From Ignavibacteriales bacterium (GTDB taxonomy: Bacteria > Bacteroidota > Ignavibacteria > Ignavibacteriales > Ignavibacteriaceae): DNA of 16,138 nucleotides. Location: positions 1-16,138 of the forward strand of contig JAGUXE010000114.1 in assembly GCA_020061995.1 (NCBI GenBank), given 5' to 3'. Below, in pieces: positions 7,918 to 15,392 of the stretch. The translations under genes and the position numbers were made by a program. Numbering within the stretch: position 1 is the stretch's first letter; each line of letters begins with the position of its first letter. Under the pieces are notes generated by a model that was given only the letters and a program-made list of their open reading frames with translations, ran no database searches and was not told where the DNA came from.

Positions 7918-9441
7918 CTACTTTATTACATTTGTTGAAAATGATAATACATGCTTCACGATTGAGTCTGACGCACTTTCCGTCAATCCTAAAAATGTCG
8001 AAGGATAAACACCAATCCATACAATAAAAATAAATATCGGAATTAAAATCGCGATTTCTGAAGCCGTCATATCTTTTAGAGAATGTAATCGGTCATGTTT
8101 AACCTCTCCGAAAACAACTCTTTGATACATCCATAACATATAAACCGCTGCGAAGATAACCCCGCTTGCGGCAAAAATTGTATAAACCCAACTGTTCAAA
8201 ACCTGTGATTTGAAAGAACCGAGTAAAATTAAAAACTCACCTACAAAGCCATTCAGCCCCGGTAATCCTATACTTGACAATGAAGCAATTAATAATGCCG
8301 CCGAATAAACCGGAACTATTTTTGCTATTCCGCCGTAATCAGCTATTTCACGCGTGTGTGTTCTTTCATAAATAAAACCAACCAATAGGAATAATGCACC
8401 GGTAGATAAACCGTGATTTACCATTTGTATTACCGCCCCTTGCATCGATTCTGTTGTCAGAGCGAAAATTCCGAGCACAACAAATCCTAAGTGAGATACC
8501 GATGAATAAGCAACTAATTTCTTCATATCAGTTTGAACCATCGCAACAAGTGCACCGTATATAATTCCAACCACAGCAAGTATAGAGAATAAAGGAGCAA
8601 AATTAATTGAGGCTTGCGGGAATAACGGTAAACAGAACCTAAGTAATCCATAAGTTCCCATCTTCAATAATACACCTGCAAGAATAACTGAGCCCGCTGT
8701 TGGTGCTTCAACATGTGCATCCGGCAGCCATGTATGAAATGGAAATAATGGTACTTTAATAGCAAAACTTAATGCGAAAGCGAGGAACATATAATTTTGA
8801 ATGGTCTGAGGGACTGTTGGTCCGATTTTATAAAGTTCTAAAAGATTGGTGGTAAATATTCCGAGAGGCTCGGAAGCATAAACAGCAAGCCAAATTATTG
8901 CAACAAGCATTAACAAGCTTCCTGCCATCGTATAAATGAAGAATTTAACGGATGCATAAATTCTTCTTTTACCCCCCCAGATACCGATGATAAAATACAT
9001 CGGGATAAGCATTGCTTCCCAGAAAATATAAAAAAGGAAAAGATCAAGAGAAACGAATACACCAAGCATTCCGACTTCCAAAAGCAACATGAAGAATGTA
9101 AATTCTTTTACTTTATGCTTTATTGATCCCCATGTAGAAAAAAGAGTTAAAGGTGTGAGGAAAGTTGTTAAAAGTACAAGTAACATCGAGATTCCGTCAA
9201 CACCTACAAAGTAAGAGATGTTAAGATTCTCAATCCATATGAACTTATCAACCAATTGAAATTCGGATGAGGTTTGATCAAATTCTAAGTATAAGTTTAA
9301 TGAGACCAAAAATGTTACAAGTGAAATTAACAATCCAAAATACTTAACCGCTGTATCACTTTTCTTCGGAAAGAATATTAATAAGAGTGCTCCAAACAAC
9401 GGAACAATTAATAAATATGAGGTTAATAAGGTATTGTCCAT
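7918..9441 (-). CDS. nuoM: NADH-quinone oxidoreductase subunit M
   Basis: This 507-aa antiporter-like subunit of the complex I membrane arm has about 14 membrane segments. Functional residues fall close to the E. coli positions: Glu142 in YIFWEAMLIPMYFIIGIWGG, Lys229 in SFAIKVPLFPFHTWLPDAH, Lys260 in AGVLLKMGTYGLLRF, and Glu402 in GLNGFVGEFLIL. The signature MVQTDMKKLVAYSSVSHLGF spans 301-320. It follows nuoL by 3 nt and its stop codon abuts the antiporter start. Length and motifs are normal for NuoM, with no sign of decay. Confidence 0.97.
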   Translation of the reverse strand: MDNTLLTSYLLIVPLFGALLLIFFPKKSDTAVKYFGLLISLVTFLVSLNLYLEFDQTSSEFQLVDKFIWIENLNISYFVGVDGISMLLVLLTTFLTPLTLFSTWGSIKHKVKEFTFFMLLLEVGMLGVFVSLDLFLFYIFWEAMLIPMYFIIGIWGGKRRIYASVKFFIYTMAGSLLMLVAIIWLAVYASEPLGIFTTNLLELYKIGPTVPQTIQNYMFLAFALSFAIKVPLFPFHTWLPDAHVEAPTAGSVILAGVLLKMGTYGLLRFCLPLFPQASINFAPLFSILAVVGIIYGALVAMVQTDMKKLVAYSSVSHLGFVVLGIFALTTESMQGAVIQMVNHGLSTGALFLLVGFIYERTHTREIADYGGIAKIVPVYSAALLIASLSSIGLPGLNGFVGEFLILLGSFKSQVLNSWVYTIFAASGVIFAAVYMLWMYQRVVFGEVKHDRLHSLKDMTASEIAILIPIFIFIVWIGVYPSTFLGLTESASDSIVKHVLSFSTNVIK

Positions 9442-9444
9442 ATT

Positions 9445-11385
9445 TTATAAACTCAAGATTATCCAGAATAAAGCTATTGCTATTCCAAGTGTCATAATAA
9501 CAGCATAAAACTGAGTAACACCTGTTTGTATTTTTCTAATGTATGATGAAGAATTTTCAACTATAGTAGCTAAACCGTTTACTGCACCGTCAATTATTTT
9601 TACATCGGTGAATTTCCACAATAACGATTCAGAACCTTTAAGAATCGGTTTAACAACAGTAGAATCATAAACTTCATCTACATAATATTTATTAAATAAA
9701 ATTTTGTAAAGCCCTTTAAATCTATTTGCTGTGTTAACCGCAAGCTGTGGATTTTTAAGATAAATTTTTCTTGCAAACCAAATCGCCGATGCTGCCCCTA
9801 TAACAGAAATAGCCATTAAAATAAGTTCGGTGGTATGCGAATGACTACCGTAATGAGCAAGTTTAATTTCTGCTTTTTTAAATATCGGTGCTAACCAGCC
9901 ATGAAATAAATTTCCATGACTTCCTGAAAAAACTTCCGGTATCCCGATAAACCCACCAATTATTGAAAGTAATGCCAATGCCATTAACGGGATTGTCATT
10001 ACATAAGGCGATTCATGAGGATGTTTATGATGAGTATCGAATCTGGGTGTACCGTCAAAAGTTAGTGTTAATAATCTAAACATATAAAATGCCGTCATTA
10101 ATGCAGTCGCAACACCAATTAACCAGAATATTAATCCCCCGTTTGCATATGAATACCAGAGTATTTCATCCTTACTAAAGAATCCTGCAAATGGCGGAAT
10201 ACCGGCAATTGCTATCGAAGCGACTAAAAATGTTTTATAAGTAGTTGGCATATATTTTTTCAAGCCGCCATACTTTTGGATATTTTGTTCTTCATGCATT
10301 CCATGAATTACAGAACCGGCGCCAAGGAATAATAATGCTTTAAAAAATGCATGTGTCATAACGTGGAAAATTCCGGCACCAAATGCACCGACTCCCAAAG
10401 CTAAAAACATATAACCAAGTTGACTTACAGTCGAATAAGCCAAAACTTTTTTAATATCATTTTGAACTAAACCGATTGTTGCAGCAAAGAATGCCGTAAG
10501 CAAACCGACAACTGCAATTAATGTCATTATCGCAGGGGCTGATGCAAAAATGATAGAACATCTTGCAACCATATAAACTCCGGCTGTAACCATTGTAGCG
10601 GCATGTATCAATGCTGAAACCGGTGTGGGACCTGCCATTGCATCCGGTAGCCAAACAAATAACGGAATCTGTGCAGATTTTCCGGTTGCTCCGATAAATA
10701 AAAAGAGAGCTATAAAATTAAAGACATAAGTTGGAACATTTAATCCTGATGCTCGTGCAAATACTTCGGTAAAGTTAAGACTTCCGAATGTCATAAAGAT
10801 TAAAAACATTCCAAGTAAAAATCCAAAGTCACCGATTCTATTTACAACAAATGCTTTTTTGGCGGCGTCGCTTGTAGTACTCTTTTCAAATTTTCTGTCA
10901 TACCAAAAACCGATAAGAAGATAAGAACATAAACCAACCCCTTCCCATCCCAGGAATAACAGAACAAAATTATCTGCAAGAACTAAATTCATCATCGCGA
11001 AGATGAATAAATTCATATAAGCAAAAAACCGCCAGAATCCTTTATCCCCATGCATATATCCGATTGAATAGATATGGATTAAAAACCCTACACCCGTTAC
11101 AATCAATGCCATTGTAATCGATAACTGATCAACTTGATAAGCAATTGAAACATCAAGTCCCCCTGTTTTTAACCAGGTGAAAAGATGTACAATTACCTGT
11201 CGTTGGTCATCAGGTAGAGCAAGTAATTCGAAGAGTGAAAAGAGTGAAATAAGAAATGAAAGCCCGACAACCCCGGAACCTATTCCCCCAATTACCTTTT
11301 CATTTTTAATTTTGCTCCCAAGAAGACCGTTAATCAGAAAACCGATTAGCGGAAGGAGTACTGTTAAATAAATTAGTTGTGTCAT
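9445..11385 (-). CDS. nuoL: NADH-quinone oxidoreductase subunit L
   Basis: At 646 aa this is the distal antiporter-like subunit of complex I. The proton channel residues are present: Glu148 in LGWEGVGLCSYLLIGFWYDR, Lys236 in GATGKSAQIPLFVWLPDAM, Lys349 in THAFFKALLFLGAGS, and Lys405 in PPFAGFFSKDEILW. The motif VQNDIKKVLAYSTVSQLGYM spans 307-326. The last about 110 residues hold the extended lateral-helix region (ending IALFWIILSL), which in other complex I structures runs along NuoM and NuoN. The gene follows nuoK by 23 nt and precedes nuoM by 3 nt. No good Shine-Dalgarno is seen before the ATG. Confidence 0.97.
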   Translation of the reverse strand: MTQLIYLTVLLPLIGFLINGLLGSKIKNEKVIGGIGSGVVGLSFLISLFSLFELLALPDDQRQVIVHLFTWLKTGGLDVSIAYQVDQLSITMALIVTGVGFLIHIYSIGYMHGDKGFWRFFAYMNLFIFAMMNLVLADNFVLLFLGWEGVGLCSYLLIGFWYDRKFEKSTTSDAAKKAFVVNRIGDFGFLLGMFLIFMTFGSLNFTEVFARASGLNVPTYVFNFIALFLFIGATGKSAQIPLFVWLPDAMAGPTPVSALIHAATMVTAGVYMVARCSIIFASAPAIMTLIAVVGLLTAFFAATIGLVQNDIKKVLAYSTVSQLGYMFLALGVGAFGAGIFHVMTHAFFKALLFLGAGSVIHGMHEEQNIQKYGGLKKYMPTTYKTFLVASIAIAGIPPFAGFFSKDEILWYSYANGGLIFWLIGVATALMTAFYMFRLLTLTFDGTPRFDTHHKHPHESPYVMTIPLMALALLSIIGGFIGIPEVFSGSHGNLFHGWLAPIFKKAEIKLAHYGSHSHTTELILMAISVIGAASAIWFARKIYLKNPQLAVNTANRFKGLYKILFNKYYVDEVYDSTVVKPILKGSESLLWKFTDVKIIDGAVNGLATIVENSSSYIRKIQTGVTQFYAVIMTLGIAIALFWIILSL

Positions 11386-11408
11386 GTAATTATGGATTTA
11401 ATTCAAGA

Positions 11409-11711
11409 TTACCATTTTAAAATATTTATTTCATCGATACTAACGGTCTGCTTATTTCTGAATAATGCAATAATAATTGCTAAGCCTACTGCTGCTTCAG
11501 CGGCGGCTACAGTCATAACAAAAAAGACAAACAATTGTCCTGTAACATTTCCTAAGTATGCTGAAAACGTAACAAACGTCAAGTTAGCTGAATTTAACAT
11601 CAACTCTATCGACATAAAAACTATAATTGCGTTTTTTCTTGTCAATACACCTATAACGCCTGTAATAAACATAAACGCACTTAAAACTAAATAATATTCT
11701 ATTGGAATCAT
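11409..11711 (-). CDS. nuoK: NADH-quinone oxidoreductase subunit K
   Basis: This 100-aa protein with three membrane segments has the usual NuoK length. Both buried glutamates that are essential in the E. coli subunit fall at the same numbers: Glu36 in [17 protein letters not shown] and Glu72 in [17 protein letters not shown]. NuoK lies at the junction between the quinone site and the antiporter-like subunits and passes on the conformational or protonation signal. It sits 7 nt after nuoJ, in the canonical nuoJ-K-L order. Confidence 0.97.
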   Translation of the reverse strand: MIPIEYYLVLSAFMFITGVIGVLTRKNAIIVFMSIELMLNSANLTFVTFSAYLGNVTGQLFVFFVMTVAAAEAAVGLAIIIALFRNKQTVSIDEINILKW

Positions 11712-11718
11712 GCTTTTC

Positions 11719-12231
11719 TCAGTTGAATTTCTTCTTTGCTAATACAATAGAACCGATTGCTGCAGCCAACAATAAAAATGCAGCCGCTTCAAACGGGATT
11801 AAATATTTTGTATATAATTCTTTTCCGATTGACTGAATTGTACCAATCTCAGTTCCGCTTTGTGCCTGTTGAATAGAACCTACAGTTGAACTGAATACAA
11901 TCACAAAGACTAATTGCAGAAAAATGAAAGCTCCTATTCCTATAGCGAACCATTTCATTTTAGGATTTTCTTCTAATAACCCTTTATCATCTGCGGGTCT
12001 TAATAACATTATTACAAAAAGGAATAATACCATTATTGCCCCGGCATAAACAATAACTTGAACAACTGCAATAAACTGAGCGTGTAGAGTGAGGTAGAGA
12101 CCTGAGAGGGCACCAAAATTCAATATTAAGAAGAGTGCCGACATTATTGCATTACGGCGTGTAATCATCAGTATGGCTGAGATTGCAGCTATTGCCGAGA
12201 AAATCACAAATAGAATTATTTCTAAATTCAT
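11719..12231 (-). CDS. nuoJ: NADH-quinone oxidoreductase subunit J
   Basis: The 170-aa protein has five predicted membrane segments. Its diagnostic third helix reads [20 protein letters not shown] (57-76), the segment that carries the pi-bulge in complex I structures. NuoJ forms part of the connection between the quinone chamber and the proton pumps. It starts only 24 nt after the asnS stop codon, so the nuoJ-N group is probably transcribed from the asnS promoter. No nuoI, nuoH or other proximal complex I gene precedes it, showing that the usual nuoA-N cluster is split in this genome. Confidence 0.95.
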   Translation of the reverse strand: MNLEIILFVIFSAIAAISAILMITRRNAIMSALFLILNFGALSGLYLTLHAQFIAVVQVIVYAGAIMVLFLFVIMLLRPADDKGLLEENPKMKWFAIGIGAFIFLQLVFVIVFSSTVGSIQQAQSGTEIGTIQSIGKELYTKYLIPFEAAAFLLLAAAIGSIVLAKKKFN

Positions 12232-12255
12232 TCTGTCAACTTTATAATTTAACTG

Positions 12256-13551
12256 TTAAGGAGTTTTTCTATAAATCATTCTTGCAAACGGAATTGTTTC
12301 CCGAACATGTTCAAGTCCACAAATCCATGCAACTGTTCTTTCAATTCCAAGCCCGAAACCTGCATGAGGAACCGAACCATATCGTCTTAAATCTAAATAC
12401 CATTCAAAATCTTCCATTGGAAGTTCATGTGCTTTAATTCTTCCGATTAAGACATCAAGATCATCTTCTCTTTGGCTTCCACCGATAATTTCACCGTAAC
12501 CTTCAGGGGCTAATACATCAACTGCAAGCGCAACTTTAGGATTTTCCGGATCACGTTTCATGTAAAAAGCTTTAACTTCGGAAGGATAACGATGAACCAT
12601 TACAGGTCTGTCATACTTCCCCGAAATGATAGTTTCATCAGCAGCACCGAAATCATTTCCCCATTCAAACTCAACACCTTCAGCATGAAGTATATTTACT
12701 GCTTCATCATACGAGATTCGCGGGAAGGGTCGCACAACTTTTTGCAGAGGAGTTAAATCTCTTTCTAAAACTTTAAGTTCTTCCGAACGGTCCTTCATTA
12801 CACTTTGAACAATATATTCTAAAAATTCTTCCGCTAAATCCATATCATCATCTAAATCAGCAAAAGCTACTTCAGGCTCTACCATCCAAAATTCTGTAAG
12901 ATGTCTTCTCGTCTTAGATTTTTCAGCACGGAAAGTAGGACCAAATGTATATACTTTACCAAGTGCCAGCGCACCCGCTTCAGCATATAGTTGTCCGGAT
13001 TGAGTCAAATATGCTTTACCAAGATCAAAATAATCGGTAGAAAATAATGTTGATGTTCCTTCACATGCTGACGGAGTTAAAATTGGGGAATCGAGAAGTG
13101 TAAATCCTCTATCATCAAAAAAGTCACGGACAGCCTTGATAATTCTGTGCCTGATCTTCATTATTGCAACTTGTCTGCTGGAACGAAGCCACAAATGACG
13201 CTTATCCATTAAAAACTCAACTCCATGTTCTTTGGGAGTAATAGGATAATCGTGTGTTTCATGAAGGATTGTTAATCCCGTCGCATCAAGCTCATAACCG
13301 CCCGGGGAACGGGGTTCCGCTTTAACAGTTCCGGTTACTTCAATTGCAGATTCTTGTCCGATTGAATCGGCAAGTTCAAAAATTTCCGGAGTTACATTTC
13401 CCTTAAAATAGACACATTGGAGATAGCCGGTGCCGTCACGTAAAATAATAAATTTAATTTTTCCGCTTGATCGTTTGTTGTAAAGCCAACCCTTGACAGA
13501 TACTACTTCCCCAACATGTTCAGATAGATTTGATATATATAATTTGTGCAT
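12256..13551 (-). CDS. asnS: Asparagine--tRNA ligase
   Basis: This 431-aa class IIb synthetase has an N-terminal OB-fold anticodon-binding domain (about 1-100, with [20 protein letters not shown] at 19-38) and a catalytic domain with the class II motifs. Motif 2 is in [20 protein letters not shown] (203-222) and motif 3 in [20 protein letters not shown] (396-415). [11 protein letters not shown] (353-363) and the ending [11 protein letters not shown] favour AsnRS over the related archaeal-type AspRS, and bacterial AspRS is much longer. It charges tRNA-Asn directly with asparagine. It has a well-formed promoter (13579-13609) with a leader of about 20 nt and no clear Shine-Dalgarno. It is the first gene of the run into nuoJ-N, an unusual pairing of translation and respiration. 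Confidence 0.93.
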   Translation of the reverse strand: MHKLYISNLSEHVGEVVSVKGWLYNKRSSGKIKFIILRDGTGYLQCVYFKGNVTPEIFELADSIGQESAIEVTGTVKAEPRSPGGYELDATGLTILHETHDYPITPKEHGVEFLMDKRHLWLRSSRQVAIMKIRHRIIKAVRDFFDDRGFTLLDSPILTPSACEGTSTLFSTDYFDLGKAYLTQSGQLYAEAGALALGKVYTFGPTFRAEKSKTRRHLTEFWMVEPEVAFADLDDDMDLAEEFLEYIVQSVMKDRSEELKVLERDLTPLQKVVRPFPRISYDEAVNILHAEGVEFEWGNDFGAADETIISGKYDRPVMVHRYPSEVKAFYMKRDPENPKVALAVDVLAPEGYGEIIGGSQREDDLDVLIGRIKAHELPMEDFEWYLDLRRYGSVPHAGFGLGIERTVAWICGLEHVRETIPFARMIYRKTP

Positions 13552-13578
13552 TCGTTTTTCATGTTTAAAATTAAGTCA

Positions 13579-13609
13579 CAAATATAGTGTCATGCCGTTT
13601 TAAATGCAA
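13579..13609 (-). promoter_or_regulatory. Predicted promoter of the asnS-nuoJKLMN unit
   Basis: On the minus strand, TTG (13607-13609), a 20-nt spacer and TATATTTG (13579-13586) match the full TTG / TAnnTTTG pattern. The expected start near 13572 leaves a leader of about 20 nt before the asnS ATG. This is probably the main promoter for the whole asnS-nuo run, because no other convincing promoter is seen down to nnrDE. Confidence 0.6.
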
Positions 13610-13702
13610 AAGTTGGAGAGGGATAGTTTTTAAGAATTGAAATGATTGATTGAGAATTGCTGTCCACCTCGGAAAATTAGTGTCGCATAATTTTTGAAGT
13701 TT

Positions 13703-13751
13703 CTTCGCGTTCTTTGCGGTTCAGAAAAAGAGAACCGCTATGGACGCTAAG
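13703..13751. repeat. Long imperfect intergenic palindrome
   Basis: The left arm CTTCGCGTTCTTTGCGGTTC (13703-13722) pairs with GAACCGCTATGGACGCTAAG (13732-13751) at 16 of 20 positions, around a 9-nt A-rich centre. The innermost seven pairs (GCGGTTC/GAACCGC) are perfect. The GC-richer composition differs from the surroundings. It looks like a dispersed intergenic hairpin element rather than a terminator, since no T-run follows on either side. Confidence 0.6.
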
Positions 13752-13814
13752 TTGCGCAAAGGTAAAACAAAAGGGAGTTTTGAATTACCTCCTCATGCTA
13801 GTCCTATTTAAAAT

Positions 13815-13840
13815 AAAAAACCCGCTTCGGTTAGCGGGTT
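13815..13840 (-). terminator. Rho-independent terminator of tRNA-Phe
   Basis: On the minus strand AACCCGCT (13833-13840) pairs perfectly with AGCGGGTT (13819-13826) over a 6-nt loop and runs into TTTTTTATTTT. It lies 10 nt beyond the mature tRNA 3' end and separates the tRNA from asnS. Confidence 0.9.
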
Positions 13841-13850
13841 AATGATGATG

Positions 13851-13923
13851 TGGGCAGGGAGGGAATTGAACCCCCGACACAAGGATTTTCAGTCCTTTGC
13901 TCTACCGACTGAGCTACCTGCCC
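13851..13923 (-). tRNA. tRNA-Phe (GAA)
   Basis: The 73-nt gene folds into a full cloverleaf. The acceptor stem is GGGCAGG/CCTGCCC with discriminator A, and the D arm is GCTC...GAGC. The anticodon stem AAGGA/TCCTT has loop CTGAAAA giving anticodon GAA. The variable loop is GTGTC, and the T stem GGGGG/CCCTC has loop TTCAATT. CCA is not encoded: the genomic bases after the discriminator read CAT, so CCA must be added by nucleotidyltransferase. It has its own promoter and terminator. Confidence 0.97.
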
Positions 13924-13946
13924 ATCATTTTCAAAATTGAACTGTA

Positions 13947-13975
13947 AAAGTAAGTAAATCTATTTTTCTATGCAA
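13947..13975 (-). promoter_or_regulatory. Predicted promoter of tRNA-Phe
   Basis: On the minus strand, TTG (13973-13975), a 20-nt spacer and TACTTTTA (box at 13945-13952) match TAnnTTTG at all but the last base. The box lies about 22 nt before the mature tRNA 5' end, leaving a short leader for RNase P to remove. It can also be read as a general TTGCAT-N17-TACTTT promoter. Confidence 0.5.
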
Positions 13976-14087
13976 GAGTGGTTTAATTAATCCGAAAATA
14001 TTTTTTCAAGTCTGATTTTGTGATGCTCTGGGATTAAAGTTTGTCCCCCTATCGGGGTTGGGGTTTTAAATACCAAAGGTGAGGATA

Positions 14088-14156
14088 CCTAATCTAGTTC
14101 AGAATGGTAAACAAAATGGAGATGCTGATTCGCCGCGGCGAATCATCAGCATGACA
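14088..14156. repeat. Dispersed repeat, copy 1 (contains a 20-bp perfect palindrome)
   Basis: This 69-nt unit aligns without gaps to 15220-15288 at about 60 of 69 positions, and the last 31 nt are identical. The core TGATTCGCCGCGGCGAATCA (14126-14145) is a perfect 20-bp palindrome and is far more GC-rich than the flanks. Both copies have the same orientation. Confidence 0.85.
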
Positions 14157-14209
14157 ACTATACGATGGTGTTGAGCAGTAACAGAATAAATGGTGACTTA
14201 GAGATTCTA

Positions 14210-14240
14210 AATCGAGTTCAGACTGGCAATTAATATGCAG
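14210..14240. repeat. Degenerate half copy of the same repeat
   Basis: It matches the left part of copy 1 (AATCTAGTTCAGAATGG...) at 24 of 31 positions, in the same orientation, but the palindromic half is missing. It is probably a decayed or truncated unit. Confidence 0.4.
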
Positions 14241-14457
14241 TTAGTAATTTTCATTGGTTTGAAAATAATCTTTTATCCAAAACTTCAAAAGAGTATTTAT
14301 TAAAACTTCTGATTCTTAAAATATGTTGTTGATAAAAAAGTTATATATTCGATTTTCTAGTTCAATACTATTAGAAAATAGAGGGACACACAAACGAGTA
14401 AATTGATATTGTTGAAATGACTTACAGAAGATTCGCTTTTTTAATAGATACTTATGA

Positions 14458-14712
14458 TTAAATGAAATTATCAACACCTTTTGCGAGTAGAATTTTGATC
14501 ATGGAGGTATAACTTATATCGTTCTGCGATGCAGTTGCTTTCAATCTATTCAGCAATTCAGTTGGTAAGCGCAGACTAATAACTTTAGTGGGTGATTCAG
14601 TAGGGAGTTCTATCCCCAGGTCACTCAATTTCAAAGGTTTATTTTTATCAATGAATTGTGAAGTATCTTTTGTGTCATATTCTAAAATTTCTGTTACTAT
14701 TTTACTTTTCAT
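14458..14712 (-). CDS. brnA: BrnA-type antitoxin (ribbon-helix-helix)
   Basis: The 84-aa protein has a C-terminal ribbon-helix-helix domain. The DNA-contacting strand is VISLRLP (44-50), followed by helices LLNRLKATASQNDI and SYTSMIKILLAKGV. The N-terminal half is charged and probably wraps the toxin. BrnA antitoxins bind BrnT and repress the shared promoter. Its start overlaps the end of the toxin gene by 11 nt, giving the toxin-first order typical of BrnTA and translational coupling. An inverted repeat over the promoter (15032-15054) is a candidate operator. I assign it from the partner and the fold; other CopG-like antitoxins look similar. Confidence 0.85.
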   Translation of the reverse strand: MKSKIVTEILEYDTKDTSQFIDKNKPLKLSDLGIELPTESPTKVISLRLPTELLNRLKATASQNDISYTSMIKILLAKGVDNFI

Positions 14713-14980
14713 ATATTTCTCTCTCCTTTTTTGAAGCAGGTCTGCAACTGATTATTCTTATCTTATTATTTCTTATTGTAAATGCACACATTAATATCCT
14801 TCTATTCAGACTTGAAGCGTAACTGATCCACCTCTTCTCATTTTTTTTTGAATGCACCAAATCTTCAAATATTAAAAATTTATTATCAAAGAATAAACTT
14901 TCGGCTTCCAGTTTTGAGACCCCATGTTTTCTTTCATTTTTTTGAATATTCCATTGATCCCAATCAAATTTTAACAGCAT
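14702..14980 (-). CDS. brnT: BrnT-family toxin (RelE-like ribonuclease)
   Basis: The 92-aa protein shows the BrnT pattern: FDWDQWNIQKNERKHGVS at the N-terminus (5-22, with Lys18-His19-Gly20), Glu25-Ala26, Asp32, His43-Ser44, Glu48-Lys-Arg50, FTIR (67-70), IRIISCR (74-80) and the closing KKEREIYEK (84-92). BrnT toxins are RelE-fold RNases that block translation and are neutralised by BrnA. The usual Ala in the ISAR motif is Cys79 here, probably a neutral change. The length is normal and all family landmarks are present, so it looks intact. It has a long leader (about 65 nt) and an exact promoter match at 15051-15082. Confidence 0.9.
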   Translation of the reverse strand: MLLKFDWDQWNIQKNERKHGVSKLEAESLFFDNKFLIFEDLVHSKKNEKRWISYASSLNRRILMCAFTIRNNKIRIISCRPASKKEREIYEK

Positions 14981-15031
14981 TATTTTTATTCCAATTATGT
15001 AACCATAATTCTTAAGACTTACTTGATGTGA

Positions 15032-15054
15032 TTTGTAGTCTTATCCACTACAAA
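15032..15054. promoter_or_regulatory. Candidate operator of brnTA (8-bp perfect inverted repeat)
   Basis: TTTGTAGT (15032-15039) and ACTACAAA (15047-15054) form a perfect inverted repeat with a 7-nt spacer. The right arm overlaps the TTTG of the predicted -7 box, and the other arm covers the expected transcription start, so a bound dimer of ribbon-helix-helix dimers would block initiation. Binding by BrnA is inferred from how the family works. Confidence 0.5.
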
Positions 15055-15082
15055 GTTACGTATTCGGATTAATATAGTCAAA
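15051..15082 (-). promoter_or_regulatory. Predicted promoter of brnTA
   Basis: On the minus strand, TTTG (15079-15082) is followed, 20 nt after its TTG, by TAACTTTG (15051-15058), an exact TAnnTTTG match. Transcription would begin near 15044-15047, about 65 nt before the brnT ATG. Confidence 0.65.
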
Positions 15083-15392
15083 TTTGGGTAGTCTGCTGTT
15101 ATTAGGAAAACTGAAGGGAAAGTTGGGAATAAACATCCGCAGGCAGCATCCGGTAAAGATACTGAATCACATCTAGAATGGCAGTGACCGTGGGGAAAAG
15201 GAAGAAAGTAAAAGAGTTTCCGAATCTAGCGCAGAATGCCAAACAAAAAGCAGTTACTGATTCGCCGCGGCGAATCATCAGCATGACAGTGAAGGTAAAT
15301 AATGATTTTCTTTAGAACGACGGAGTGGTTAAATAGATGTAGAAGAATATTATCGAAAGAGTTTTAATGACATTCGTCAGTTTTTTCTAATT
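15083..15392. other. Intergenic region between brnTA and clpS
   Basis: No gene supported. It holds repeat copy 2 (15220-15288). A stretch near 15160-15185 (tgaatcacatctagaatgg) vaguely resembles the same repeat family. Downstream of clpS I see only a 4-bp TGAC/GTCA hairpin without a T-run, so no terminator is called. Confidence 0.6.
15220..15288. repeat. Dispersed repeat, copy 2
   Basis: This is the second same-orientation copy of the 69-nt unit at 14088-14156. The perfect palindrome is at 15258-15277, and the 31 nt from its start through the end of the unit are identical to copy 1. The two copies bracket the complete BrnTA module, including its promoter. Confidence 0.85.

Larger units (their letters stand above)
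13552..13814. other. Intergenic stretch between asnS and the tRNA-Phe terminator
   Basis: No gene is visible. The stretch holds the asnS promoter at its left end, an AT-rich inverted repeat (AAAATTA at 13673-13679 with TAATTTT at 13688-13694) that may be chance, and a long imperfect palindrome (13703-13751) listed separately. Confidence 0.7.
13976..14457. other. Intergenic region between tRNA-Phe and the BrnTA module
   Basis: No gene of plausible length or composition is seen. It contains repeat copy 1 (14088-14156), a half copy (14210-14240), and a CCCC/GGGG-rich patch near 14045-14063 that is too short to call a terminator. The remaining AT-rich sequence to 14457 shows nothing I can support; it includes the region downstream of brnA, where I see no clear terminator. 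Confidence 0.6.

Noticed and set aside
13851..13923. tRNA-Phe as an integration site for a mobile element
   Set aside because: The BrnTA side is the 5' side of the tRNA, no integrase is present, and no duplicated tRNA 3' end is seen in the window.
14045..14063. CCCC/GGGG stem as a terminator
   Set aside because: Only about 4 bp pair cleanly and the adjacent T-run belongs to no nearby plus-strand gene.
15102..15284. 60-codon frame on the minus strand between brnT and clpS
   Set aside because: It runs through the dispersed repeat and its palindrome, has no ribosome binding site and no family resemblance; likely chance.
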